DNA of 64,000 bases from Tridacna crocea (Eukaryota; Mollusca; Bivalvia; Cardiida; Cardiidae), in the NCBI GenBank assembly GCA_943736015.1, contig OX031063.1:7545001-7609000 (forward strand). Direction: 5' to 3'. The notes below the pieces were generated by a model. The model saw nothing but the letters and a program-made list of their open reading frames with translations, was not told the DNA's origin and made no database searches. Every line of letters starts with the position of its first letter. Within the stretch, counting starts at the first letter, position 1. The position numbers were made by a program, and so were the translations under genes. Positions 1-12,468 of the stretch are shown here, piece by piece.

Positions 1-164
1 AAATTGGCAATACTGTTTTACTTTTTTCACAAATGACTCATGAAAGTGGTAGAATCTCTCATTCTGCAAACAGTTATAAACTATCAAATCATAATAAAAC
101 AATTTGTTATAAGTTTAAAGCCCCTGCCATAATCTGTAGGCTAGTTTTAAAGGTACCTTATATG

Positions 165-2229
165 CTACACTTGTGACAAAAGTAGTAATAATGACAAAAA
201 TAATTATTTTACTTCAGTACCTGGTTTTTATTTTCAAGTTCTTTACCATGCAACAAAATTATTGGCCTGCTCCAATAGAAACTGCTTACAACACATTTAA
301 GGTGTGTAAAATTGTAGAATTGAGCATTGATAGGGTAGAAAACATTGGGTGGAAAAGGATAAAATGCGGTGTACCACCATTTTCTCTCTTTTTAGAGGAG
401 TGAAAGAGATTTAACCCTTTACCAAAATATAACATTTTAGACTTGTCAAAATTGAAAGCCTTTGCAGACAATATTTTTAATAAATGTGACCAGCATTTTC
501 TCCTTTTCCCACAATGTTTTTCAAAGGCTTCGTTCTCAGGGTCCTCGAAAGTAGGTATTATGTGGTAATGGGTTAAATGGAATCTGTAACAAACCAACTA
601 CTTTTTCTCTCAACACACAATATGAAAGGGGAAATCATCAAATGAGCATACAATCATGTTTGATGAGTTTCTTGAATTAGTTTTCAGTTTTCTGGCATGT
701 TCTTAGTCTGAACAAACTTGTTGAGGGCTCCTAATTTTTGTTCAAGATTTTTGTTAACACCCTTCTGAAAGTGAGATATAAGCTTTTACATTTCTTTGGG
801 ATCAATTTCAATAAAGTGATAAATTTTCTGTGAAAGTCAGGATTGGCCTTTATGAATTACTTGTACAGTTTAAGCTTTGAATAAAGTAGATGCCATTTAA
901 CAACTGGAATGCCTCCAATCAACACAGTGTCTCTTTTGTTTGGCAATTTTTTGGAGTTTTCTTCTAGGAAAAGACTTTTGTCATTGCTTTCTTTTTGAAA
1001 TAACCTCTATATCAAATGATGAATCCTTTTTTCTCTGCTGTTTTACTTTCTGTACAAAGTTCTTGCTTCTATTACAGCCTTCTTAATTTTTTACTTCTGT
1101 TTTAGTCCTAGGTCAGTTTTTAAGTCTCTCTCGTCACTTTCTTACACATGCTTTGAAGCTTGAAAATTTCTTTTCACATGTATTGGCAAAGGATTTACCT
1201 TTATATTGTAACTTAACAACAAGTCTGAAGTTCATTTTTCAGTTTCTTTAACTAGCTGTGGAATTAAGAAATTTATAATGATTAATTCTTGAAATGTATG
1301 ATTTTTGTCACAAGTGTAACATTTTAGGGCATCTTACTGATTTTGGCAAAAACCACCAGATTTCCTTTGAAATTAATTGTAATCTTTTGACTTTTAGGTA
1401 CATAAATAATTTAACATTATATCTGACTGAAAAAACTGAAATGAATCTGTATAATAAAACAGATATCTGATGCCATTTTCCTGCTATATCTTAGTTTTAT
1501 AGATCTATTAAAATTTCTTTCACAGAATTGCTAAAATCTCTATAAATATGCATGATGAAAGAACTGTGATGCTTCATAAGTATTACATTGACTATTAGAG
1601 CAATGTAGGTATTTAAATGAGCTCTGTACATGTGTATGTTATACATGCTCAAAATGTGTTACACTTGTGACATCAGTTGAGACCTGCTGGCGAGGTCCAC
1701 TGCTCACTCATTTAAATAAAATTGACATCACTGGCATCTTTTGACTTCCCGGATCAGGAAAATAGCAAATAGTGATATGTTATTCGAAGATTAAAGAAAT
1801 ACTGATGTCTGAAACATCAAATGTTACACTTGTGACATTTTTAGGTCATGTTGATCAAGCCAGGCTATACAACAGGTGTTGTATTTGTCTGTTGAAAAGA
1901 CATTTTTTTATTGTTTCTAATACATTGCTGTTTATAAAAAAAACTTACCCAGAATGTTAAATTTCATCTATTCTCACTGGTAGCTTTAGAAAATCAGAGC
2001 ACATGAAAAATTGTGCTCCCTTAAGCTCAAGGGGTAGGTGTATATAAATATTAGGATATTTGTTCCAACAATTCCAAAGTGGGTGGAAATGACGTCAGCT
2101 TGAAAATAATATACCTTAGTACACATACTGTGAACCTTGATAATATATACTCACAACTGTAAGCAAGATTAACAAATGAAGAACAGGGTATTTTAAAAAT
2201 GTCACACTAAAAGTGTTACACTTGTTACT
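165..2229. repeat. Five dispersed copies of TGTTACACTTGTGACA
   Basis: The 16-mer is at 1657-1672 and 1822-1837 (exact, plus) and 1306-1321 (exact, minus). Near matches are at 165-178 (CTACACTTGTGACA) and 2214-2229. It is itself an imperfect inverted repeat (TGTTAC and GTGACA). The sequence between the copies is unique AT-rich DNA. Confidence 0.55.
411..576 (+). mobile_element. MITE A, one core arm deleted
   Basis: TTAA at both ends. The CCTTTACCAAAATATAACAT left end and the TGTGGTAATGGG right end are kept. The left half of the central hairpin is deleted, leaving only CAGCATTTTCTCCTTTTCCC. A decayed second core lies just before it (about 335-400). Confidence 0.85.
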
Positions 2230-2733
2230 TTTTTTGATACATTTTGGTCCATAACTCTAGAACGCGTAATGTTAGAATAATGAAACTTGGCAGGATTATG
2301 GAAAACCACAATCTACACATGATAAGATTAAAAAAATAAGAATTTTATATTTTGAATTAACAAAATCCTATGTTAGAGAAAAAGCTTCATTTTTTTTGAA
2401 GTTGCCCATATTAATTTAGAAACCAGACAGGTATGTAAGCCAGTGATTTAATCAAACAAATCAACCACCCTAATCAACCGCCAATCGATCACTTGTGACC
2501 AGTTTTGACTGTTTATAACCAGTTAAAGCTGCCAGGCTGGTCAATACTCATATTGACCTGCTCTTTGTCAACCTTGCACACTATAACTAGATCATTGCAA
2601 GGATATGTGCAAAAAATACCTGATGTAGCATTATGAGCTACTTGAAATTAATATTTATACACTGGTATAACTGTTATTCATTACATCTAATGCATTTTTT
2701 AGTGAATCCATTGTCATGGTCTAAAGAAAAGAC
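577..2733. other. AT-rich intergenic DNA
   Basis: No gene, SINE or MITE seen. Only the TGTTACACTTGTGACA motif recurs. Short ORFs here are random. Confidence 0.5.
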
Positions 2734-2961
2734 TTAACACTTTCCAAATCGACAAATTTTGGACCCTTCCAAACCAAAAGAGTTTGCAGATGACAATTTT
2801 AGATTTGGAGAAAATGGCAGAAAGTTCTCAAAAAGGGTTGAAAACACTGTGGGAAAAGGAGAAATTGCTCGTAACGAGCAATTTCTCCTTTTCCCACAAT
2901 GTTTTCAAAAGACTTTAACTGCAGACACGTTAAAACCGGGGCTTGTTTGGGAAAGGGTTAA
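2734..2961 (+). mobile_element. MITE D, complete
   Basis: Bounded by TTAA; termini CACTTTCCAAATCGAC and GTTTGGGAAAGGG. The central hairpin reads AAACACTGTGGGAAAAGGAG then AAATTGCTCGTAACGAGC and its complement. Reference copy of sub-family D with 25902-26128. Confidence 0.9.
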
Positions 2962-4474
2962 AATCATCACACATCACCGGGCAGAAAATAGTCCTTTTTT
3001 TTTTTAAATATGTGAATCCAAGCCCTTGGTACAACTAAAGGTACTTTTGCAGCCAGAATGGATCAAGATCACACTCAGTGTGACATGTTGCCATGCAGAG
3101 TAAAAAATGACTTTTACATAACTAAAAACTTTCAAGTTGAATGTACAAATCCAATTATTGCTATTTTGAAGTAATTCTTTTGGGAAAATACTTTCTTACA
3201 AGGCAGTATGGATCAAAGATCAGACTGCACTTTTGTGCAATCTGATCATAATCAACACTGTCTGCAAAAGGTCCTTGAGTAGCACTTAGCACTCTAAGGG
3301 TTAATGGCATTGGGTCACTCTATAAGTTTAAAAACTATATAGGCATACTTTCATGCTAAGGTTTGAATTACATAAAACACAGTCACCGTCTTAAATATGG
3401 GCTGAGCTGCAGTTCATAATAAGAATCTAAATAAGTAAAAATAGTTATATAACTTGCTCAGTAAATGCACTTCTAATTCACATGATCAGAAATATATCAA
3501 AGATGCCAAATCTATATGTCTAAAAGAAAGACGTATAGATGCATTTCCGTACATCCTTTGTCATAAATTATCTACAAACTCGGCATTTCTTTTTTTTTTT
3601 TGCTAAAATGTCACAAAATAAAATTCAAGGTATCAGAGGAACTATAAATGGAGTTTTACATCTTGAAGACAAATTGTAAGCCTGTCCGAGTCCCTAAGGC
3701 TTCACGTTAGTGGATGTCTAGTTCACTGAGAAGGACACGATTTTCCATCAAAAAACCGTCAGTGTCCCGGGTTCGTACTTGATCGGGGCCGTTTGTAAAT
3801 AAAATATTTCTTACCGTCGATGACAAAAGAGAAATATTGGTTCCAAGCTTTTCCACTACAGGATGCATAAAAATCAAACATTTTTATAAACTTCACGATC
3901 TCCATACTATCAAAAGTTCTGCAAAAATGTTTCAAACAATTTGGAAATTCGTCCAGAGCGTCATACAAGTGACGGCAACTAGGTTAGGTCGACTTTATAG
4001 GTTCTGTATATTCGTTATCGACAGGGCTTTTAATTATTTAATATGGCCAAATTCTAGCTGGCTCTCTGAACAGTGAACAATTTTTTAAATCAGACATAGT
4101 TGAAAATGTGATTTTATCGGGGGAAAATTGCTTAATCTCCTTGTTTATTTAGCAGCGGATGTTACAAGTTGTGAATGAAAGTTCTTGAATGAAAACGAGG
4201 TCAGTGTAAACAATGTTCATACGCTACATTTTGAAAAAATACAAGAACAAACTTTGTTTTAGTATTTAAAGTAATTTAGATTGACAACTGTTTAGTTTTG
4301 ATGAAATTTCGATAAAGAAATCAACCTTAATTTGTATGATTTGTTCAGGGTCAGAATTGATCTGATTTGAAGATCTGCATTATTAGCCTATAAATCAGCC
4401 ATGCAAAACTGAAAGTAAGCGCGCATGCGTCGTTACGGATGATGTATTTGGTTCCGGTCAAAACGATCACAGTA
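2962..4474. other. Intergenic DNA with small hairpin relics
   Basis: A GATCACACTCAGTGTGA motif near 3065 and the hairpin at 3218. A weak tRNA-like GTCCCGGGTTCG near 3765 is not convincing as a gene. Otherwise unique. Confidence 0.45.
3218..3247. repeat. GATCAGACTGCAC hairpin
   Basis: GATCAGACTGCAC, a 4-nt TTTT loop, then the complement with one mismatch. One of at least four such hairpins here, usually set between bits reading TGTCTGC. Confidence 0.6.
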
Positions 4475-4500
4475 AGCGGATTTGCTATAGCAAATCCGCT
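4475..4500. repeat. Perfect 26-bp palindrome
   Basis: AGCGGATTTGCTA followed immediately by its exact reverse complement, with no spacer. It may be an element terminus or a binding site. Confidence 0.6.
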
Positions 4501-4639
4501 AAAAAGGAAAAAGGGCAAAATACTGTAACTAACGTATTTGTTCTTTTTTTTTTTTCAGAAACGAATTCTATCATTTAAGCCATATTCAATTTATCGTCTG
4601 CAATTGCTTATAACTTTAATTAGTCTAAAATTGTTTTGG

Positions 4640-4905
4640 TTGTACTGGATTTTAGCGCCATTCTAACAGCCTGTGTTATGTCACGGCGGTCAGTGACGCA
4701 CACATGTGTTTCCTGCCTTACACCAGTGCTGACACAGCTTTCTTTCCAAAGCCACTTACTACTTTTCTCGCATGCATCAGAGGTGAGAGGCGATAAACCG
4801 CCGGAAAGAAAGTTCGCAGCAACCGGATTTTGAACCCGCAACTTCCAGGTCACGAGTCAGATACACTATATAATCACTAGTGCCACCCGGCAGGGCTCTG
4901 ATTAG
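4640..4905 (-). mobile_element. tRNA-derived SINE, type G
   Basis: On the minus strand it starts with a tRNA-like head near 4850-4900 (B-box equivalent TTTTGAACCCGCAAC on the plus strand). The body has GAAAGAAAGTT and CATGCATCAGAGGTGAGAGG. The same body occurs at 14484-14745, 39838-39987 and 49186-49640, so this is a local multi-copy family. Confidence 0.65.
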
Positions 4906-5145
4906 TCTAAAACTAAATTTAAACCAGACGATTTTTCTTCTTGTTGTTTACATTCGGTTTTGACATCGATTTATAAAAAAAAAAGATTAAAAAAGGTTAA
5001 AAAATCTTGACATCTCTGCAACAAAAGCTTGAAAAATCAATTAATTTTTTTTAATAACTTAAAAATCTGTTTGATTAACTATAAAATGTAAACATGAATA
5101 ACATCAAGTCAATATGCCATTCAACCGAAAGTTAAACCCTTCGTA

Positions 5146-5335
5146 TTAACTCCTTCACAGGTGGCAAAATGTAGACCCATTCCCGATGAAGGGTGGAAAT
5201 CGTATTTTGAAAGGGTAGAAAACATTGTGGAAAAAGGAGAACATGCTGGTTACCAACATTTTCTCCTTTTTCCACAATGTTTTCGAATCTCTTTTCCCCT
5301 GGGCCGTTATAATTCCGGACTGTTAGGTATAAGAT
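5146..5335 (+). mobile_element. MITE A-like, diverged ends
   Basis: The core hairpin at 5218-5284 is good and carries a matched change (GTGGAAAAAGG with CCTTTTTCCAC). Both ends have decayed; the left TTAA is present and the right one is lost. Confidence 0.75.
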
Positions 5336-5724
5336 TACATAGTCCATCTTTATTTATTTACCTCTCGAAAAAAAATCTGCAGTTTACGAATTTAAAGATT
5401 AGGCTATGCATAAATTTAGATTTCCAATTTGCTTTAATATGCATATACTTGAAAAAATACTGTGACAAGAGGAGAAATTACTCATTATGAGTACATTTTT
5501 CCTTTTTTAACCATTTTGTTTCCAAAACTTGACTGCAAAGCAAGACGAATAAAATGATTTCAAGGAAGCAACATGTTTGTTTAAAAGAAAATGAAAAGAA
5601 AAATCCGAGCTTCACGAAGACTTAATTTCATAAATATGTCAATATTTTTTTTCATAAGATACGTAAGTCATGATATAAATACAAAACAAGGTATAAGGTT
5701 ACTAACCAATAAACTTAATAACTA

Positions 5725-6208
5725 CACTGCTCAAAAGAATTAAAGGGTCACACATGTTGAAATTCAAATTATCCACTGTGCTAAACACTCGGTCTTTGTG
5801 CTCTGAAAACCATCAGCTTACGTTCTTACCAGATAAGATAGTTCAATAGCTTTCTTGTTTGTATCATTGTAAATGCTGATAAGCCATGTTAAGAAGAAAA
5901 TCAAGAAATTTGCTTTTCTTGTTCTTTTGTTTAACAGCTCATATTGTTTTCCAGTTATGTTCGTATTCTTGTCAATGAAACAATGGCACCTCCGATTCTC
6001 TATAAAGCCTGTGTGGCATATCGGACAGGGCTTTGACAGGAAAAGCCCATATATATTTTTTGCAAACCAGATTATTTTGGCTGTTTAAAAATTTTACTGT
6101 ATTAAGACTGAATGAACTTATGAGCAGAACATTGTTTGTATTGTCCTGTACTGAAAAAATATCTCGCAGTCAAAGTCGTGGACATGTGATCCTTTATTTT
6201 GAGCAGTG
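5725..6208. mobile_element. Tc1/mariner-like non-autonomous element
   Basis: About 484 bp flanked by TA dinucleotides. Terminal inverted repeats begin CACTGCTCAAAA on both sides and continue with related sequence (TTAAAGGGTCACACATGT on the left, TAAAGGATCACATGT reading inward on the right). The TA target and this terminus type are characteristic of Tc1/mariner. The short interior ORFs show no DDE transposase motif, so the copy is non-autonomous. Confidence 0.8.
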
Positions 6209-6766
6209 TATTACTTGGATGAAAAGAAAATAATTAGGTTTTTAAATTCATATCCTTTTCTTTTCTCTCTGAAAATCTTCAAATTAGGTGTCATCAGCTG
6301 AAATCGTATTTTTTCGTTTTGTAGCAATGGACTTAATGTTAGAAATGGGCAGAGGAAAAAAATGCCCTAAAAAGCTAATATCTTTCTTTTGCTGCAATGT
6401 TATCCATGTAGCAAAACCCTGATTCTTGATAATTGTTTGAGAATGATCTTTTCAAACTCTTTTTCTGAAAGCTTGCTTCAAAATGTGACAAATTATTAAT
6501 GCCAGAGAATTCCCATTTAGCTAACAGTATTTAAAAGTAAATTGGTAAAATGCATATTTCATTTTTTTTTTCTTAAATCAGGATCGATACTAAATAAGAT
6601 GTGAGCAAAAGGGTTTTTTTTTTTACCTTTATCATATCGACGATTCAGTTCCTACACAATGCTAATTAGTTTACAAACCAGCTTTTCAAAGAACAATTTA
6701 TGAATGTTTCCAATATTTTCTCACCCCTTCCTGTAATGCCGCGTCCTAATCCTTGTCAACGCTAAA

Positions 6767-6885
6767 CCGTAACTACACAACCTCAAGTTTTACCTCTCCT
6801 AAGGAAAGGTGCTTTTAAAAACAATGTGAGAAAAGGAGAAAATGCCGGTAACCAGCATTTTCTTCTTTTCCCACATTGTTTTATA
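6767..6885 (-). mobile_element. MITE A, right part lost
   Basis: Core AACAATGTGAGAAAAGGAG and complement around GCCGGTAACCAGC. The left end TAACTACACAACCTC is a worn version of the ACCACACAATCCC terminus. Confidence 0.7.
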
Positions 6886-7084
6886 TCCTTTTAAAGAAAG
6901 AAAAATATCTTGTGCGATATAGACTCTGTCGTATGCAATTACTTCTAATAAGAAAGTCTAGATTGAACAAAGTTAGAGAGTTAACTAATGAAACTGACAT
7001 TCTCTGACAGAGCTAAAGGCGCAATGATATTTCATATTTCAGTTTAAAAGCTAGTTTTATCGGCACATCTGATAAAGAAGCGTG

Positions 7085-7147
7085 CAGTTTAGATTCAAGA
7101 TCAGACTGCACGTTCCGTGCAGTCTGATCTTAATCTACACTATCCGC
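7085..7147. repeat. GATCAGACTGCAC hairpin
   Basis: Perfect 16-bp arms (AAGATCAGACTGCACG and complement, 7097-7112 and 7116-7131) around TTC, inside a partly complementary frame GTTTAGATTC/AATCTACAC. Confidence 0.65.
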
Positions 7148-7451
7148 TTAAGCCATTTATTCCGGACTTCAACGCCACAAGGGTTGATACGATTTTCCTA
7201 TGCATAATTAATTAATAAAAATCTGTGACTGGTCAATCTGATTTGATTAACGTCTCTGTAACCCTAATACAAAACAAGTCAGGGTTATGTAATTTAATTA
7301 TTTTTCATTGATTATTGAATTAGCAGGACACAAAAAGGTGCAATCTTTGTGTGTACATCAAAGCAGCTGTTATTCAAAACCTTCCGATACGGCCATGTTA
7401 TTGTCTCTTCAACTTGCACAATATAGAATCGTTTTACATTTTCTCAAAAAT

Positions 7452-7852
7452 GCCAACCTGCATAGCTCAATAGGCAGAGCGTAGGACTCGTAAACGTGAT
7501 GTTTAGAGTGCCTTGAGGGTGTGGGTTCGATCCCCACAGCTGGCCATCTAAAATTACTAATAGTCTTTCAGATGAGACGTTAGACTGAGGTCCCGTGTGA
7601 CGGTGTTATACACCGAGCACGTTAAAGAACCAGGCGTAACTTAAGATGGGTTTCGTCCTGTATCTGCACTATCCCCCGTAACAATACAAATAGCATGCGG
7701 GGGAGAGGGAACGTCGCCCACAAGGGCAACTGGAAGTCTTGGAGGACTGCTTGCGTGACTGGCATTTTGATTGTATGTAACAATAATAACAGCTCTTTTT
7801 TTTTGGGGGGGGGTGGGGGTGGGCAACCGGTGGCGACGATAAATAAACGCAA

Positions 7853-7902
<50 letters not shown>
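7452..7902 (+). mobile_element. tRNA-derived SINE with AATC-repeat tail
   Basis: A box TAGCTCAATAGGCAGAGC (7463-7480) and B box GGGTTCGATCCCC (7523-7535) define a Pol III promoter head. A body of about 320 nt follows, including GATGAGACGTTAGACTGAGG and GAGCACGTTAAAGAACC, phrases I recall from marine-invertebrate SINEs. A poly-T/G-rich stretch and 11 or so AATC units close the element. It may belong to a V-SINE-like group; not verified. Confidence 0.75.
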
Positions 7903-7906
<4 letters not shown>

Positions 7907-8402
7907 CCAGATACTTTTTGCATTCGCATGCGGTCCTTTTCTCACAGAGCATACCCCGTATATAACTTTCTTCTTTATGACAAATAAGGAATACACTTTA
8001 GTATAAATCAGTAAAGAATGTGTATGGGAACAAAAAGGGATCAAAAGTGTAACAAAAAGTTCAAAAGTAAGGGGTTAGAAGGGAAACAGTTGGGGTCTAA
8101 GTTTCCAATCAACAACCACTTTCATTGGCCATATCAAAGGGATTTACTTGGAGACTTACAGAGACGACCAGAATCTTGGTTTAATACCCAAGTTTTCCAT
8201 AACTCCGTTGTCATGGATTTATGTGCACAAACACGCAGATTTCTGTGATAATTTCGTTGTACCATTAACAACCAGTTTGTCAAAATATGACAATAATAAT
8301 AATAATAATCTTTATTTCCTCCATATAGAAGATTTACAAAAGAAAATGCATACAAACACATACAAACAAACAAAAAGCATAATCATATCATTGATACGCT
8401 GT

Positions 8403-8403
8403 C

Positions 8404-8436
<33 letters not shown>

Positions 8437-8458
8437 GGAGAGAGAGAGAAGAGGAAAA
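8403..8458. repeat. GA-rich microsatellite in the LINE 3' UTR
   Basis: A run of GA dinucleotides followed by AGGAGAAGGAGAG-type purine sequence. Confidence 0.85.
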
Positions 8459-8576
8459 GGGGGGCAAAGGTAATTTTCACATGGTGCTAGACATAGAGGA
8501 CTTAACCGAAACGAAAAATTAAGTCAATATTAAGCACCAAGTAAAGAAGACAATTGTTATGCTCGAGATAAGCACA

Positions 8577-10137
8577 TCACATAATGTGATGTGCCTGTCT
8601 GTATGAGTTCAAGATACTATGTAGTAAATAGACTACATTGACATAAAAACTTTCACTCATTCCATTAATAATAGAATAGAAATTTGGATTGATACCAAAT
8701 ATTGTATAGACGAAATCCTTGTCTGACATAGACTGTAAAGATATAAAAATATTTTGGCCATATAGCACTCTAACGTTTTCCATAAAGGAAGTAACAAGTG
8801 GCTCAATCAAAGTACAGCGTGTTAATAAGTGCTCAGTGATGCTTACATGTACATAATTTTCTCCACAACGTGAGCAGTCCATTTCATAGTGGGAAAGAAA
8901 CACAATCAGCTGGGCAACAGAAAAACAGGCGCCTAGCAGTTTAGGGTGACCTTTTGCATAAATCCATATAGGACAGGAATTGTATTCTTGTTGAATCTGT
9001 CTGTAGATGACAAACTGATGGGTCGAGGTGCGAGCTTCCCATTCATTTATATAGTATCTACTTATACTTGAAGTAATGGAGTTTTTCCACAAAAATTTAC
9101 TAGGAAAAGAACCGTCTTCAGCATATATATAAATAATATCGTGAAGACTAAACTTGCGTAAAACAATAGCAATGTCATTGATGAAGCTGTACTTTGATTT
9201 ATCTAACATATATGATGATAAACGCAAAAGAAATAACTGTTTTGCAGCACAATCCCTTTCTAGTCGACATAGTTGACCGAAGAAAGTTAGTTTTCTCTTC
9301 TCGATTTCAGCTTCGATTGGAAGACTACCGAGTAGTCCAAGAACTACATCAGTTCTTGATCTACTCCGTAGTCCCTGCATTTGTTTTATGCATAATCGGT
9401 GTGATCTTTCCAGAGTCATCCTATCCCGACCAGAAAGGACTTGCAAAAACTCGGAGCCAAAAAGTGCTCTCGGTAAAACAATAGATTTATAAATCTTAAC
9501 ACTTGTTAACGGATTTAAACCATTCTTATGAAGTCCATCTTTAATAAGGCCATAAAAAGTTGTCCTTAATTTCCTGTCCAAAGTCTTAACTATGTATGAA
9601 GAGTCATTAGATTTGTTCCGCTTTATGCCCAAGTGAGTGAAATCTTCATATTCAGTTATCTCTTCATGACCAATGAACCACGATCTTTTACAGTGTTTAT
9701 AGTAATGTTTTGACTCATTGAAAGTAACAACGGCACATTTTAATGGGTTGTATTGATACCGCCACAAACATGAGTAACGGTAACAAATAGAGATCATGGA
9801 TTGTAATGCTTTACATGATAAAGCCTGAAGGGTCATATCGTCTGCAAAGGACGGGGCACAAAAACTGACGCCTTCAATTTGAAAACCAAATTTACTATTG
9901 ACTAGTTGACCGATCAACTCATTAATATATATTAAATACAAAAATGGGGACCAAATGCCACCTTGTCTGGTGCCCTGCAAAATAGGGAACCAGTCTGAAT
10001 AAAAACCGTTATATAAAACACAGCTGGTCATATTCGAGTGCATAGCAATAACTGTTTTTAAAAGCTTATGGGAAATGCCCAGTTCGCTCAGTTTATAAAC
10101 TAGCCCATCATGCCAGACTCTGTCAAAAGCTTGACTG
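8577..10137 (-). CDS. LINE reverse transcriptase, C-terminal part (5' truncated, otherwise open)
   Basis: An open frame of about 520 codons with no internal stop. It starts in the palm domain at SQAFDRVWHDGLVYKLSELG (RT motif A with its Asp), then LQGTRQGGIWSPFLYLIYIN (motif B region), then FADDMTLQA, the catalytic F-A-D-D. A thumb-like region and a long C-terminal part follow, including CSRCGENYVHVSITEHLLTRC, a Cys/His cluster seen near the C-terminus of several LINE clades. No RNase H was recognised, so a CR1/Jockey-like lineage is more likely than the I clade; the clade is uncertain. The N-terminal half and any ORF1 are missing, so the copy cannot move by itself. The intact remaining frame suggests a fairly young insertion. 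Confidence 0.85.
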
Positions 10138-10138
10138 G

Positions 10139-12248
10139 GTTAGTCACACACACACAAATTCAGCTAATATTCTGCATACACGACTTCTAAAATTTTCAAT
10201 TTTTGTTATTTTGTAATTCCCTGGGCTTGAAATTAATAGGGAAAGTGCATCAGGTATTGTAATGGCTATGTATTGGACGTTCAATGAGGAAATCCGTGGT
10301 TTCATATCTCCGATTTACAGTTTTACAGCTCGATGTTCGAAAGTTTGGCCAAGATTTTATCTAAGCGCTGCACACTTATATGACAAATGCTAGCGGTGAA
10401 TAAAGTTTAGTCATTTCTATATCGCACTGCATTGCCGGATTTTTCAAAAGGTCTCCGCTAAGGAAATAAATAGAAAATAAAGTATTCGACACCTACCTTT
10501 GTTGACAAATTTTCTATCTATGCAACTAGCACGCAAATACCCGTATGTTACGAGGCAACAAAATACTATTGACTCTTTTTGGAGCTAGTTGCCCCGTTTA
10601 CCACCCGTGCTTTTGCCAAAACATGGCTCAAAAATTACTTTTTAACGGACATTTTACTATTATTATTATTATTATTATTATTATCATTATTATTCAATTT
10701 GATCTCGGAAACGATTATTAGAAATGTATCTGTTGTGTCAGACTTTTTTTCGAAGTAGGGCATGTCATATTGATCAGATGTTTCAAAGTTCAGACCTGCC
10801 TTAAAGTTCATTTGCATACAGGGAAGATTTAATTATCTCTTTTCTTGCTGGCTCCATTCTTGTCGGGGGAGATAGTCTTTTCTTTGAGCACATTCTATTT
10901 TACATTGAATCATCAATTTTTACAACAAGTAACAAGTAACACCTAATCTTTACTGTCATTTGCATAAATTAAAAAGATAGAGTGAGCTGATTTAGTCCTT
11001 ACACACTTTGGATACTTGCAAATCTGATAGAATTTAAATACAGAATCGGTAACGCATAGGATTTCTTAATCGAAGCCCAGCTATGCTCTGTTGATGAATT
11101 TTTGGTAGCAACCCCGTCTTCCGTAATCCGGCTGAATTGGGGTATAGCCCGACAATTTTTCGGCCAAATATGTTACTGGCTGGACCGTGGTTTTTACTTT
11201 TTTATATTTTTCAAATGAAAATATGGTCTCAAATACATTAGAAGAGCTTCTAGAGGAGTCCAATGTTTAAAAAAAAAGATTGGACAAAATCTTCCAAACC
11301 CCTTTTGCGACACCGACAGGGGAAACGTGTCTTCGGCGTTAGGGGCATTCGGCATACCTCGGGTGATGGAAGCCATCATATCGGTTAGTAGGTACGGAAT
11401 CGGCCGAGTTGTGACGAGTGCGTTCGGGGTACACTGGAAGCGCTCTTTAGTTGTACTATTTTTCAAAAGTCGACGACGGCTCGGGTCATACCGGTACATG
11501 TATGGGAAAGCAGCTAGAGGGTTTTTTTTTTAAAGGGCGTTTGATTATAGCGCTGCATGGTATACTGGCTTTCACAGGAACAATGTTCCGTGTATTCTAA
11601 TCTTGTTCCGAAAAGATAAAAAACACTTTTTTGTCGTTCTCGTCTCTACCTGGGTTTCAGAAATAATAAAAAGCAGCCTGTTTATCACTGGTCAAAATAA
11701 AACAGAATATCAAGCTCTCAGATTCTCTACAGCGGATCCTACCACAAGTTAGTTTTTTTTTTTCAATTGTAATTTTGTTTTTTTGTAAAAGTTACAACAT
11801 AACGATAAAAAGATACTTTTCACCGCTCACGACATTCTTTCAAGGCAAGAAACCTCATCCTTGGTTTATGATTTTATCATTACTGTGCATGGTCTAATCT
11901 TCTTTCTTTTGGCTGTCCCTTAACTCTTTAGGCTGCTTAGCCCGACTCACTGACTTTTTGCTGACAGTGTAGATCAGATCAAAACGCATTTGACTTCTAA
12001 ATTAATGAAATTATACATTTTTCAGTTTATAAATACGTGTACGTAATAACAAAGTCAGGTCATTGCGCCAAAATATCTCACAGTATTTCTGATAGCGCAT
12101 CATTCCTCTTTAGAGTTGTAAGAAGGGACAGGTTGTAATAAAGGGTTGAAAAAAGCGTCCACTGACCAATTTGTTCGAGCAGTATGTCGTAAAATGAGAT
12201 AAGCTTCAGTGTGACAAAAGCTTTCCTTGGGGTTTCAATAGACTATTG
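10139..12248. other. Intergenic DNA with a GC-richer block at about 11270-11530
   Basis: The block is open in two frames (101 aa minus, 68 aa plus), with CG-containing codons unlike the surroundings. I recognise no domain; it may be an old element fragment. The rest is AT-rich with an ATT microsatellite. Confidence 0.4.
10659..10698. repeat. ATT/TTA microsatellite
   Basis: About 12 ATT units with one interruption (ATC). Confidence 0.85.
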
Positions 12249-12468
12249 TTAACCCTTTACCGAAAACCTTTGTATAAACGACGAAAGGGGAATGTTTTTG
12301 GAAATATTGTGGATAAAGGGGAAACCACCATTTCTGCTTTTAATACAATGTTTAATTACTTTTTCATAGATTAATTCTATCGCTAAGGCGTTTGTCTTCT
12401 GCAAATTTTACTGTCTGTAATGTCGAAAGAGTCTGGGTTTTTTTTTTTTTCGTCTTGTAAAGAGTTAA
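12249..12468 (-). mobile_element. MITE A, diverged
   Basis: TTAA on both sides with CCCTTTACCGAAA and CGTCTTGTAAAGAG ends; the core hairpin is strongly eroded. It shares its right TTAA with the next copy. Confidence 0.7.

Larger units (their letters stand above)
8287..10138 (-). mobile_element. 5'-truncated non-LTR retrotransposon (LINE) with AAT-repeat tail
   Basis: The 3' portion of a LINE. It is cut at its 5' end next to a short CA repeat (about 10138-10155), inside the reverse-transcriptase domain. It ends in a run of AAT units at 8290-8310 after about 260 nt of 3' UTR that includes a GA microsatellite. 5' truncation and a simple-repeat 3' end are typical of target-primed insertion. Confidence 0.85.

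Noticed and set aside
286..597. Many ORFs of 60-110 aa containing peptides like NAGNQHFLLFPQCF
   Set aside because: They are translations of the MITE hairpin, which reads open on both strands because the core lacks stops. They follow element boundaries, not gene signals.
7455..7545. Functional tRNA gene
   Set aside because: A and B boxes are present but the spacing is too long and no cloverleaf closes; body and AATC tail show a SINE.
9194..9484. Plus-strand 96-aa ORF
   Set aside because: Antisense shadow of the LINE reverse transcriptase.
11081..11533. Overlapping 101-aa and 68-aa ORFs as a gene
   Set aside because: No domain, no splice context, both strands open at once; left as an unexplained GC-richer block.
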